A stretch of DNA of 6,432 bases from Thermoleophilia bacterium (GTDB taxonomy: Bacteria; Actinomycetota; Thermoleophilia; Gaiellales; SKUG01), in contig JAGQUL010000351.1 in assembly GCA_020438525.1 (NCBI GenBank), positions 1-6,432 of the forward strand, written 5' to 3'. The notes below the pieces were generated by a model, which was given only the letters and a program-made list of their open reading frames with translations, had not been told where the DNA came from and did no database searches. The position numbers and the translations under genes are program-made. Below are positions 1 through 5,527 of this stretch, piece after piece. Within the stretch, counting starts at the first letter, position 1. Each line of letters opens with the position of its first letter.

Positions 1-1
1 C

Positions 2-700
2 ACCCTCCGGGGCGTGTCGCTGGAGCGTGGACTGCTCGACGTGGCGGCGCAGCGACTCGAACGCCAGGACACCGTCGCTCGATCCCATCCAGTCGTGCAC
101 GGCGCGCTCGGGGTGCGGCATCATGCCGACCACGTTGCGCTCGGCAGAGCAGATGCCGGCGATGTCGAGCGCCGAGCCGTTCGGGTTGGCGCCCGCGTAG
201 CGCACCACGATGCGACGGTCGCGCACGAGCGCTGCGAGCTGGTCGGGGTCGGCGTGGTAGCGACCCTCGCCGTGGGCGATCGGCAGGCGAGCGGAGTCGC
301 CGTCGGCCCATGCGCACGTCCAGGGGGTGTCGGCCTGGTCGATCGTCGTGTCGACGATGTCGCAGCGGAAGTGCAGGTGGTCGTTGCGCAGCAGCGCGCC
401 GGGAAGCAGTCCGGATTCGCAGAGCACCTGGAAGCCGTTGCAGATGCCGAGCACCGGCAGGCCCTGCGCGGCGACGCGACGCACCTCCGACATGATCGGC
501 GCGAAGCGGGCCATGGCGCCGCAGCGCAGGTAGTCGCCCCAGCTGAATCCGCCGGGGAGCACGACCGCGTCGAAGCCGACGAGATCGCGCTCTTCATGGT
601 GCACGGCGGTGGCGCTGCCGAGACCGAGCGCATCGTCGATCGCGTGCAGCGCATCGCGGTCGCAGTTGGATCCGGGGAACACGACGACGGCGACGTCCAT
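2..700 (-). CDS. purQ: Phosphoribosylformylglycinamidine synthase, glutaminase subunit PurQ (3' end cut by window)
   Basis: PurQ hydrolyses glutamine and passes ammonia to PurL, which with PurS converts FGAR to FGAM in cytoplasmic de novo purine synthesis. The 233 visible codons show a class I glutamine amidotransferase. The N-terminus reads [12 protein letters not shown], followed by the oxyanion-region motif [15 protein letters not shown] at about residues 48-62. The nucleophile Cys87 lies in GICNGFQ, and the rest of the triad, His196 and Glu198, lies in MPHPERA. Known PurQ proteins have about 225-230 residues, so the frame is almost complete, but no stop occurs before the window edge. The ATG at 700 is one base after the purS stop (TGA-C-ATG) and has a GGAGG Shine-Dalgarno 8 bases upstream, inside the end of purS. 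It is the third gene of purCSQ; purL may follow outside the window, which is inference. Confidence 0.96.
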   Translation of the reverse strand, partial: MDVAVVVFPGSNCDRDALHAIDDALGLGSATAVHHEERDLVGFDAVVLPGGFSWGDYLRCGAMARFAPIMSEVRRVAAQGLPVLGICNGFQVLCESGLLPGALLRNDHLHFRCDIVDTTIDQADTPWTCAWADGDSARLPIAHGEGRYHADPDQLAALVRDRRIVVRYAGANPNGSALDIAGICSAERNVVGMMPHPERAVHDWMGSSDGVLAFESLRRHVEQSTLQRHAPEG

Positions 701-701
701 G

Positions 702-1004
702 TCAGCGTCCTCCGGCAGGAGCGGCGGCGTCGTCGACGGCCAGGCCGCCGACCTGCTCGGCCGGCACGAGCTCGATGTCGCCGACCTCGACGATGTCGTT
801 GACCAGCAGCTGCTCGCTCATCCGTTCGACCTGCGCACGCGCGGCAGCCTCGTCGGTCGTGTCGAGCACGAGCTCGACGACGCGCCCGACGCGCACGTCG
901 CGCACGTCCTGATGGCCGAGCTCGTGGAGCGCTCGCTGCACTGCTTCACCCTGCGGGTCGAGCACCGCTCGCTTGGGAACGATCCGTACGCGTGCGCCGA
1001 TCAT
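702..1004 (-). CDS. purS: Phosphoribosylformylglycinamidine synthase subunit PurS
   Basis: PurS is the small subunit that bridges the PurL synthetase and the PurQ glutaminase and is thought to help move ammonia between them. The 100-residue product has the family's features: an N-terminal strand ARVRIVPKRAVLDPQG, then AVQRALHELG, VRDVRVGRVVEL at about residues 34-45, and MSEQLLVNDIVE at 62-73. Bacillus PurS has about 84 residues. The surplus is an Ala/Gly-rich tail (about residues 85-100) with no family conservation that I recognise; its codons contain the purQ ribosome binding site. The ATG overlaps the purC stop as ATGA (1004-1001), which implies translational coupling. Only a weak GGAAG lies about 10 bases upstream, consistent with reliance on coupling. 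Confidence 0.94.
   Translation of the reverse strand: MIGARVRIVPKRAVLDPQGEAVQRALHELGHQDVRDVRVGRVVELVLDTTDEAAARAQVERMSEQLLVNDIVEVGDIELVPAEQVGGLAVDDAAAPAGGR
709..713 (-). promoter_or_regulatory. Ribosome binding site of purQ
   Basis: The minus strand reads GGAGG with 8 bases before the purQ ATG at 700. It lies within the last codons of purS, so purQ can be translated by coupling to purS. It fixes the purQ start. Confidence 0.8.
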
Positions 1005-1774
1005 GCGGTCACCGCTTCCATGTTTCCTCCGAGTCGCTGGAGCAGCTGCGCGTATGCGGCAGCCGCGTCGCCTTCGTCGTGGCGGAACAGGTCCTTGTCG
1101 AGCTTCTCGCCGGTGGCCGTGTCCCAGAAGCGACAGGTGTCGGGCGAGATCTCGTCGGCGAGCAGCAGCTCGCCGGTGTCGAGCGCGTGGCCGAACTCGA
1201 GCTTGAAGTCGACGAGCGTGATCCCGCGCTCGTCGAAGTGCGCGCGAAGCAGCTCGTTGATGCGCAGCGCACGGGCCTCGATGTCGGCGACGAGCTGCGG
1301 CGATGCCAGGTCGAGCACGTCGATGTCGGCCTTGGTGAGCAGCGGGTCGCCCAGGTCGTCGCGCTTGTAGCTGAACTCGACGATCGGGTGCTTGAGCGGC
1401 GTGCCCTGCGCCACGCCGAGTCGGCGGGTGAAGCTGCCTGCGGCGATGTTGCGCACGACCACCTCGAGCGGCACGATCTCCACGTCGCGGGCGAGCAGCT
1501 CCGTGGGCGACAGCTGCTCGACCAGGTGCGTGGGGATCCCGGCCTGCTCGAGCAGCGGAAACAGCAGCGCGGTGGTGGCGCAGTTGATCGCGCCCTTGTC
1601 GGTGATCGTGCCCCGGCGCTCGCCGTTGAAGGCGGTGGCGGCATCGGTGAACTCGATGATGCAGCGGTGGGGCTGGTCGGTGCGCCAGACGCGCTTGGCC
1701 TTGCCCTCGTATCGCAGCTCGCGGTGCTCGCTCACGTGCTCGGGTCCTTCCGGATCGGCATGCGAGGGCGCCAT
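1001..1774 (-). CDS. purC: Phosphoribosylaminoimidazole-succinocarboxamide synthase (SAICAR synthetase)
   Basis: PurC joins CAIR and aspartate using ATP to give SAICAR in de novo purine synthesis. Numbered from the ATG at 1774 (257 residues), the protein shows the nucleotide-binding start LRYEGKAKRVW (20-30), ITDKGAINC (57-65), the signature VVVRNIAAGSFTRRLG (105-120), VDFKLEFG (188-195), LADEISPDTCRFWD (205-218) and KDLFRHDEGD (227-236). The start is uncertain. The upstream ATG has no clear Shine-Dalgarno. A GTG at 1735 is preceded by GGAAGGA at 9 bases and would give 244 residues, close to the Bacillus enzyme at about 240. I give the outer limit but think the GTG at least as likely. It is first in purCSQ, with its stop overlapping the purS start by 4 bases. 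Confidence 0.96.
   Translation of the reverse strand: MAPSHADPEGPEHVSEHRELRYEGKAKRVWRTDQPHRCIIEFTDAATAFNGERRGTITDKGAINCATTALLFPLLEQAGIPTHLVEQLSPTELLARDVEIVPLEVVVRNIAAGSFTRRLGVAQGTPLKHPIVEFSYKRDDLGDPLLTKADIDVLDLASPQLVADIEARALRINELLRAHFDERGITLVDFKLEFGHALDTGELLLADEISPDTCRFWDTATGEKLDKDLFRHDEGDAAAAYAQLLQRLGGNMEAVTA
1745..1751 (-). promoter_or_regulatory. Ribosome binding site favouring a GTG start of purC at 1735
   Basis: The minus strand reads GGAAGGA, 9 bases before a GTG codon at 1735-1733. No comparable site precedes the ATG at 1774. Together with family length this argues that the first 13 residues of the longer frame are leader, not protein. Confidence 0.55.
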
Positions 1775-1806
1775 GACAGCTAGCCCCCGCTCGCTGTTGA
1801 CGGGCG

Positions 1807-1836
1807 CGCGGCGAGGTTGCCGTCGCCGCGGCGAGG
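1807..1836 (-). repeat. 10-bp direct repeat in the purC leader
   Basis: On the plus strand CGCGGCGAGG occurs at 1807-1816 and again at 1827-1836, offset by exactly 20 bases, about two helical turns. It lies in the transcribed leader between the purC promoter and its start. It could be a protein-binding or RNA-structure element, or chance in GC-rich DNA. I see no purine riboswitch core in this leader. Confidence 0.4.
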
Positions 1837-1861
1837 GATGCAGACGCGGGGAGGAGACGTC

Positions 1862-1881
1862 GTGCGCTTCACGTGTCGCAC
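1862..1881 (-). promoter_or_regulatory. Candidate operator dyad GTGCG-N10-CGCAC at the purC -10
   Basis: The plus strand reads GTGCG (1862-1866), ten bases, then CGCAC (1877-1881). With one more base on each side the arms are a perfect 6-bp inverted repeat. The inner arm overlaps the -10 box by two bases and the dyad covers the expected start point, a typical place for a repressor. A dyad with the same spacing and phase lies at the glnA promoter. The binding protein is unknown. Confidence 0.5.
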
Positions 1882-1909
1882 GCTACCGGACCCACCGGTC
1901 GCGAGTCCA
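1880..1909 (-). promoter_or_regulatory. Promoter of the purCSQ operon
   Basis: The minus strand has TGGACT at 1909-1904 (4 of 6 with TTGACA), an 18-base spacer, and TAGCGT at 1885-1880, fitting the TANNNT -10 of high-GC bacteria. The start point would be near 1873, giving a leader of about 100-140 bases. The -10 sits in the 10-mer GGTAGCGTGC, which also occurs at the glnA promoter. The promoter lies just downstream of the cupin stop, so the purine genes have their own transcription start. Confidence 0.6.
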
Positions 1910-1919
1910 GCACGACGTG

Positions 1920-2321
1920 TCAGGCGTCGTCGGGGAAGACGGCGTCGCCTTCGACCACGCCGTCCTTGCCGCCCATCATCACGAGCACGGCCGGCTGCTC
2001 CGACACGACGCGCACGACGTGCGCCTCGCCGGGGTCGACCACCACGATCGCGCCGGGTCCGACCTCGTGCGAGCCACCGGACTCGAAGGTGACCTTGACG
2101 CGCCCGTCGTGGACGAACATCACTTCCTGCTGCTCGGTGTGCAGGTGCAGCTTCGAGCTCGTGTCGGGCTGCATGACCTTGACGTTGATTCCGAATGCCG
2201 TGATCCCGAGCAGCGGCCGCACGCGACGGAACGCCCCGTCGCCGAGCGAGTCGAGGGTAGGTGCGACCGCCCAGCGGTCGGCGCGGATCAGTTCTGCTGG
2301 AGCGTCGGCGTGCGTCGTCAT
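1920..2321 (-). CDS. Small single-domain cupin protein
   Basis: The product is a 133-residue cytoplasmic protein with no signal peptide. Cupin motif 1 is complete: His59 and His61 in KLHLH, Glu66 four residues on, then Gly73 in VHDG, matching the HXH-X4-E-X6-G pattern. Motif 2 is VVVDPGEAH at about residues 93-101, giving the fourth metal ligand His101. The protein should bind a divalent metal in a beta barrel, but the substrate or ligand cannot be told from sequence. It may be an enzyme such as a dioxygenase or isomerase, or a sensor. It starts 29 bases after the transporter stop. A TATGCT box 7 bases before the ATG suggests a leaderless transcript, and there is no Shine-Dalgarno. An ATG at 2333 would add four residues but lies inside that box. 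Confidence 0.88.
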   Translation of the reverse strand: MTTHADAPAELIRADRWAVAPTLDSLGDGAFRRVRPLLGITAFGINVKVMQPDTSSKLHLHTEQQEVMFVHDGRVKVTFESGGSHEVGPGAIVVVDPGEAHVVRVVSEQPAVLVMMGGKDGVVEGDAVFPDDA

Positions 2322-2328
2322 GCCATGC

Positions 2329-2334
2329 AGCATA
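2329..2334 (-). promoter_or_regulatory. Possible -10 box for a leaderless cupin transcript
   Basis: The minus strand reads TATGCT (4 of 6 with TATAAT), with 7 bases to the cupin ATG at 2321, so the start point would fall on or next to the start codon. No convincing -35 is visible. Read-through from the transporter gene is the alternative. Confidence 0.4.
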
Positions 2335-2350
2335 GCGACGGCGATCGCGT

Positions 2351-3859
2351 TCACGGCCAGACGAGCTGGACGCCGGTGACCACCGCGACCGTCACGACCA
2401 GCACTGCGAGCACGTCGATCACGGCGCCGGTCCGCACGAGCGTGGGAATCGGCAGTCGACCTGTCGAGAAGGCGAGCGCGATCGGTGGCGTGCCGGCGGG
2501 CATCATGAACCCACAGGTCGAGCCGACCGCTGCGGCGATCGCAAGCATCAGCGGATCGATGCCGGTGGCGGCGCCCACGGCGGCGGCGAGCGGGATCAGC
2601 GCTGCGGCGCTCGCGGTGTTCGAGGCGACCTCGGTCACGAGCACCGCGACCAGCACGGTCGCACCCACGACGACCCAGGTCGGGGACCCGGCGAGCGAAC
2701 CGAGCGAGTCGCCGAGCCGCGTGTCGAGCCCGCTTGCGGTGAAGCCCTCCGCGAGCGCGATCCCGCCGCCGAGCAGCAGCAGCACGCCCCACGGCAGGCG
2801 TCGTGTCTCGTGCCACTCGAGCAGCGCACCGCGCCGGCCTCCTCCTTCGGGTATCGCGAAGCATGCGAGCGCCGCCACGAGCGCGATCGTGGTGTCGTTG
2901 ACGGTGAACGGGAGCGCGTCGTCCCACAGCGGGCGCGTCGCCCAGGCGATCGCCATCGCTGCGAACACCGCCAGCACGCGCAGCTCGGCGCCGCGCATTC
3001 GCCCGAGCTCGTGCAGCTGCCTGCGCGCCACGCTTCGGGAGCGATCGCCGGCGGGGAAGCGGCGCGGCAGCCGGAACGCGAGCACGAGCACCACCCAGGT
3101 CGACACGAGCAGCGCGATCGAGAGCGGCATAGCAAACAGCATCCAGCGCGCGAACCCGACCTGGGTGCCGGTGAGCTCCTCGGCGAGCGCTGCGAGGATC
3201 GCGTTGGGCGGGGTGCCGATCAGCGTGGCCAGCCCGCCGAGCGTCGTGGCGTACGCCAGGCCGAGCAGCAGCGCCCGGGCCTGCCGCTGCTCGGCGAGGT
3301 CGTCGTCGCCCATCGGTGGCGGTGGCGGTGGCGCCTCGTGAGCGGGTCGTTCGTCGGGTGCGGACATCGAGGCGACGATCGGCAGCAGCATCATCGCGGC
3401 AGCGGTGTTGGAGATCCACGCGCTCAGGACCGCGGCGACCGTCATCAGTCCTGCGAGCAGCGTTCGTGGTCCGGTACCCGCCACCGCGAGCGTCATGAGC
3501 GCCGCCCGCCGGTGCAGTCCGTGGTGCTCGATCGCGAGCGCGACGATGAACCCGCCGAGGAACAGCAGGACGACGGAGTCGGCGTAGCTTGCGTAGGTAC
3601 GGTCCGCGTCGAGCACCCCGGTTGCCGGGAGCAGCACCGCCGGCAACAGGCTCGTGGCGGCGATCGGCAGGGATTCGGTGAACCACCAGGTGGCGGTCCA
3701 CGCCACCGTGCCTGCGACGTACCACTGGTCGACGGCCGCGCCGGTCGTGGCGCTGGAGGCGAGCACGCACGCGGCGAAGAGCAGCGGCCCGAGCGCCAGG
3801 CCGATGCGTCGCACCAGCGGGCGGGGGGTGTCGGTCGATTCGGCGGCGGTCGTCGTCAT
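2351..3859 (-). CDS. SLC13/DASS family sodium-coupled anion (dicarboxylate-type) transporter
   Basis: This 502-residue inner-membrane protein has about eleven hydrophobic segments and the hallmarks of the divalent anion:sodium symporters. The two SNT motifs that bind sodium and substrate in family members such as VcINDY are present: SAWISNT ending at residue 152, and EVASNT at 410-415. A GTPPNA motif follows the first half (215-220) and GTPPIA is its counterpart in the second half (456-461). The likely cargo is a di- or tricarboxylate, but family members also carry sulfate, and sequence alone does not decide. A hydrophilic loop at about residues 166-195 carries six prolines (177-182) and an acidic patch, and looks longer than I would expect. 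The ATG at 3859 has no good Shine-Dalgarno; a TAGGGT box 9 bases upstream fits a leaderless start. It follows the glnA terminator. Confidence 0.9.
   Translation of the reverse strand: MTTTAAESTDTPRPLVRRIGLALGPLLFAACVLASSATTGAAVDQWYVAGTVAWTATWWFTESLPIAATSLLPAVLLPATGVLDADRTYASYADSVVLLFLGGFIVALAIEHHGLHRRAALMTLAVAGTGPRTLLAGLMTVAAVLSAWISNTAAAMMLLPIVASMSAPDERPAHEAPPPPPPMGDDDLAEQRQARALLLGLAYATTLGGLATLIGTPPNAILAALAEELTGTQVGFARWMLFAMPLSIALLVSTWVVLVLAFRLPRRFPAGDRSRSVARRQLHELGRMRGAELRVLAVFAAMAIAWATRPLWDDALPFTVNDTTIALVAALACFAIPEGGGRRGALLEWHETRRLPWGVLLLLGGGIALAEGFTASGLDTRLGDSLGSLAGSPTWVVVGATVLVAVLVTEVASNTASAAALIPLAAAVGAATGIDPLMLAIAAAVGSTCGFMMPAGTPPIALAFSTGRLPIPTLVRTGAVIDVLAVLVVTVAVVTGVQLVWP
3315..3332 (-). 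repeat. Three tandem GGTGGC hexamers encoding the transporter's proline run
   Basis: GGTGGC is repeated three times on the plus strand. On the coding strand this is CCACCG three times, giving six prolines in a cytoplasmic or periplasmic loop. Slippage here would change the proline number by twos without breaking the frame. Confidence 0.75.
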
Positions 3860-3868
3860 CGCCGATCG

Positions 3869-3874
3869 ACCCTA
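3869..3874 (-). promoter_or_regulatory. Possible -10 box of the transporter gene
   Basis: The minus strand reads TAGGGT (TANNNT), 9 bases before the ATG at 3859. It lies between the glnA terminator and the gene, where a promoter is needed if the terminator works. The -35 region is weak. Confidence 0.4.
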
Positions 3875-3905
3875 TCCGGCTTCGGCTCGGTGGACGGACA
3901 CGACG

Positions 3906-3933
3906 ACGGGGCCGGCCCGAAGGCCGACCCCGT
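3906..3933 (-). terminator. glnA terminator hairpin with UUCG tetraloop
   Basis: On the minus strand a 12-bp stem (arms 3933-3922 and 3917-3906, one G-U pair) closes a UUCG loop on a C-G pair, an exceptionally stable combination. It starts 78 bases after the glnA stop. No U-run follows; the downstream sequence is GTCG-rich, as is often seen in high-GC genomes. It probably isolates glnA from the transporter gene. Confidence 0.7.
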
Positions 3934-4011
3934 TCGCGTGACCGCGGGTGTCCGTGCGAGGCATGCGCATGGCAACGCGCCGCACCGCGGTCGATCCGCC
4001 TGTGGTGGTGC

Positions 4012-5382
4012 TCAGAGTACGGGGAGGTACCTCTCGAGCTCCCACGGCGACACCTGGGTCCGGTACTCGTCCCACTCGCTGCGCTTGAGGCCGATGAGCC
4101 GGGTGTGGACGTGCTCGCCGAGCGCGCGCAGCAGGAACTCGCTGTCCTCTGCGTACGCGATCGCCTCGCCGAGCGAGCCGGGCAGCGACTGGATGCCCAG
4201 GCGCTTGCGCTCGTCGTGGGTGAGGTCGAACAGGTTGCTGTCCATCGGCGCCTCGAGCTCGTAGCCCTTCTCGATGCCGTCGAGGCCGGCGTGCACCATC
4301 ACCGCGAACGCGAGGTACGGGTTGCAGGTGGGGTCGGGGCAGCGCAGCTCGAAGCGCGTCGCCTTCTCCTGGCCGGGGTGGTAGAACGGCACGCGAACGA
4401 GCGCCGAGCGGTTGCGCTGGCTCCATGCCACGTAGACCGGAGCCTCGTAGCCGGGCACCAGGCGCTTGTAGGAGTTGGTGGTCTGTGCGAGCACGAGGCT
4501 CATCTCGCGTGCGTGTCGCAGCACGCCGGCGATGTAGCTCTTCGCGGTGGCCGACAGGTGGTGCTGGTCGTCGGCGTCGAAGAACGCGTTGTCGCCACCC
4601 TTGAACAGCGACATGTGGGTGTGCATGCCGGAGCCGTTCTCGCCGTGCAGCGGCTTGGGCATGAACGTCGCGTAGAGGCCGTTGCGCGATGCGACCTCCT
4701 TCACCACGACGCGGTAGGTGAGGGCCGCGTCGGCCATCGGCAGCGCGTGGTTGTAGCGGATGTCGATCTCGTGCTGCGAGGGTGCGACCTCGTGGTGCGA
4801 GTACTCCACGTCGATGCCCATCGCCTCGAGCGCGAGCACGGCCTGCTTGCGCACGTCGCCCTTCGCGTCGAGCGTGGTCAGGTCGAAGTAGCCGCCGCGG
4901 TCGAGCGTCTTGAGCGCGGGGGTCTCGTCCTCGAACAGGAAGAACTCGAGCTCGGGGCCGACGTTCACGGCGTCGAAGCCCATGTCGGCTGCGCGCTTGA
5001 GCGCCTTGCGAAGGATCCAGCGCGGGTCGCCCTCGTACGGCTCGAGCGTGCCCGGCACGAGCACGTCGCAGATCATGCGGCCGACCTTGCGACCGTCGGC
5101 GACGTCCCACGGCATGACCGACCAGGTGTCGGGGTCGGGCATGGCGACCATGTCGCTCTCCTCGATCCGGTTGAAGCCGGTGATCGAGGAGCCGTCGAAG
5201 CCCATGCCGTTGCGCATCGCGCCCTCGAGCTCGCCGACCGGGATCTCGAAGCTCTTCACGTTGCCGATGATGTCGTTGAACCACAGGCGGACGAAGGTCA
5301 CTTCGTCCTTCTTCGCCTGCGCAAGCACGTCCTCGATGGATGTCTTGGAGGCGTGGGTCGGGGTCGTCATGGTGGCGGTCAT
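4012..5382 (-). CDS. glnA: Glutamine synthetase, type I alpha
   Basis: This cytoplasmic dodecameric enzyme makes glutamine from glutamate, ammonia and ATP. The 456-residue product carries the family motifs: FDGSS (62-66), GPELEFF (142-148), HHEVAPSQHE (196-205), NGSGMHTHMS (249-258), NSYKRLVPGYEAP (303-315) and NRS (324-326). Likely metal ligands are Glu144, Glu146, Glu198, Glu205, His254 and Glu345; Glu313 is the flap glutamate. Arg72 in GFNRIEESDM matches Arg62 of Bacillus GlnA, the residue linked to glutamine feedback inhibition. The loop holding the adenylylated tyrosine of beta-type enzymes reads NLFDL, with Phe385. Length is close to the 444-residue alpha type. The ATG at 5382 is chosen because GGAAGAAGG lies just upstream; an ATG at 5424 has no such site. 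It has its own promoter and terminator and lies directly downstream of the regulator gene. Confidence 0.97.
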   Translation of the reverse strand: MTATMTTPTHASKTSIEDVLAQAKKDEVTFVRLWFNDIIGNVKSFEIPVGELEGAMRNGMGFDGSSITGFNRIEESDMVAMPDPDTWSVMPWDVADGRKVGRMICDVLVPGTLEPYEGDPRWILRKALKRAADMGFDAVNVGPELEFFLFEDETPALKTLDRGGYFDLTTLDAKGDVRKQAVLALEAMGIDVEYSHHEVAPSQHEIDIRYNHALPMADAALTYRVVVKEVASRNGLYATFMPKPLHGENGSGMHTHMSLFKGGDNAFFDADDQHHLSATAKSYIAGVLRHAREMSLVLAQTTNSYKRLVPGYEAPVYVAWSQRNRSALVRVPFYHPGQEKATRFELRCPDPTCNPYLAFAVMVHAGLDGIEKGYELEAPMDSNLFDLTHDERKRLGIQSLPGSLGEAIAYAEDSEFLLRALGEHVHTRLIGLKRSEWDEYRTQVSPWELERYLPVL

Positions 5383-5384
5383 GT

Positions 5385-5394
5385 CCCTTCTTCC
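5385..5394 (-). promoter_or_regulatory. Ribosome binding site of glnA
   Basis: The minus strand reads GGAAGAAGGG. Its GGAAG core is 7 bases from the ATG at 5382, and an overlapping AGAAGG is 3 bases away. It supports 5382 over the in-frame ATGs at 5424 and 5370. Confidence 0.75.
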
Positions 5395-5418
5395 GGGTCG
5401 GCGCGTCGGTGGCGCGAG

Positions 5419-5438
5419 GTGCAAATGTCTGGCTGCAC
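5419..5438 (-). promoter_or_regulatory. Candidate operator dyad GTGCA-N10-TGCAC at the glnA -10
   Basis: The plus strand reads GTGCA (5419-5423), ten bases, then TGCAC (5434-5438). The inner arm overlaps the -10 box by two bases, exactly as in the dyad upstream of purC, and the dyad covers the predicted start point. The spacing, half-site core and phase are shared by two promoters of glutamine-related genes. Confidence 0.5.
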
Positions 5439-5465
5439 GCTACCCGCATCGAGCCCGGTCGTCAT
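5437..5465 (-). promoter_or_regulatory. Promoter of glnA
   Basis: On the minus strand ATGACG (5465-5460, 4 of 6 with TTGACA) is followed by a 17-base spacer and TAGCGT (5442-5437). The start point would be near 5430, giving a leader of about 48 bases with a good ribosome binding site. The -10 lies in GGTAGCGTGC, identical to the purC promoter. Confidence 0.65.
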
Positions 5466-5491
5466 TGGCCGGAGGTACAAGATCCTGAAGC

Positions 5492-5510
5492 CGCCGGTGG
5501 ACGACCGGCG
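5492..5510 (-). terminator. Possible terminator hairpin after the regulator gene
   Basis: CGCCGGT (5492-5498) and ACCGGCG (5504-5510) form a perfect 7-bp stem with a 5-base loop, 17 bases after the regulator stop and upstream of the glnA promoter. No U-run follows, so it may be a weak terminator or an operator instead. Confidence 0.45.
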
Positions 5511-5527
5511 TGCCGCGCGGGCGGCGC

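Larger units (their letters stand above)
1857..1918. repeat. 9-bp perfect inverted repeat flanking the purC promoter
   Basis: ACGTCGTGC at 1857-1865 is matched by GCACGACGT at 1910-1918, with 44 bases between. The arms bracket the whole -35/-10 promoter, and the left arm shares CGTGC with the candidate operator dyad. It may be a pair of distant half-sites or the base of a long stem at the end of the cupin transcript. Confidence 0.45.

Noticed and set aside
14..802. Plus-strand open frame over purQ and purS
   Set aside because: It is antisense to two certain genes and has no recognisable family.
1775..1873. Purine riboswitch before purC
   Set aside because: No conserved three-way-junction core or loop pairing of the purine class could be recognised.
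1886..1910. GGACCC and GAGTCC as a possible cupin terminator
   Set aside because: Only four base pairs form before mismatches, with no stable stem; the sequence is better explained by the promoter elements.
1392..3341. Long plus-strand open frame of about 649 codons
   Set aside because: It lies antisense to purC, the cupin and the transporter, has Ser/Arg/Ala-rich composition and no recognisable domain. Long antisense frames are expected in GC-rich coding DNA.
1920..3770. Minus-strand open frame of about 616 codons that ends with the cupin
   Set aside because: Only the last 133 residues look like protein. The rest is an Arg-rich shadow of the transporter in another frame, so no fusion protein is implied.
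2810..4264. Plus-strand open frame of about 484 codons
   Set aside because: It is antisense to the transporter and the end of glnA, with Arg/Gly/Glu/Gln-rich low-complexity sequence and no domain.
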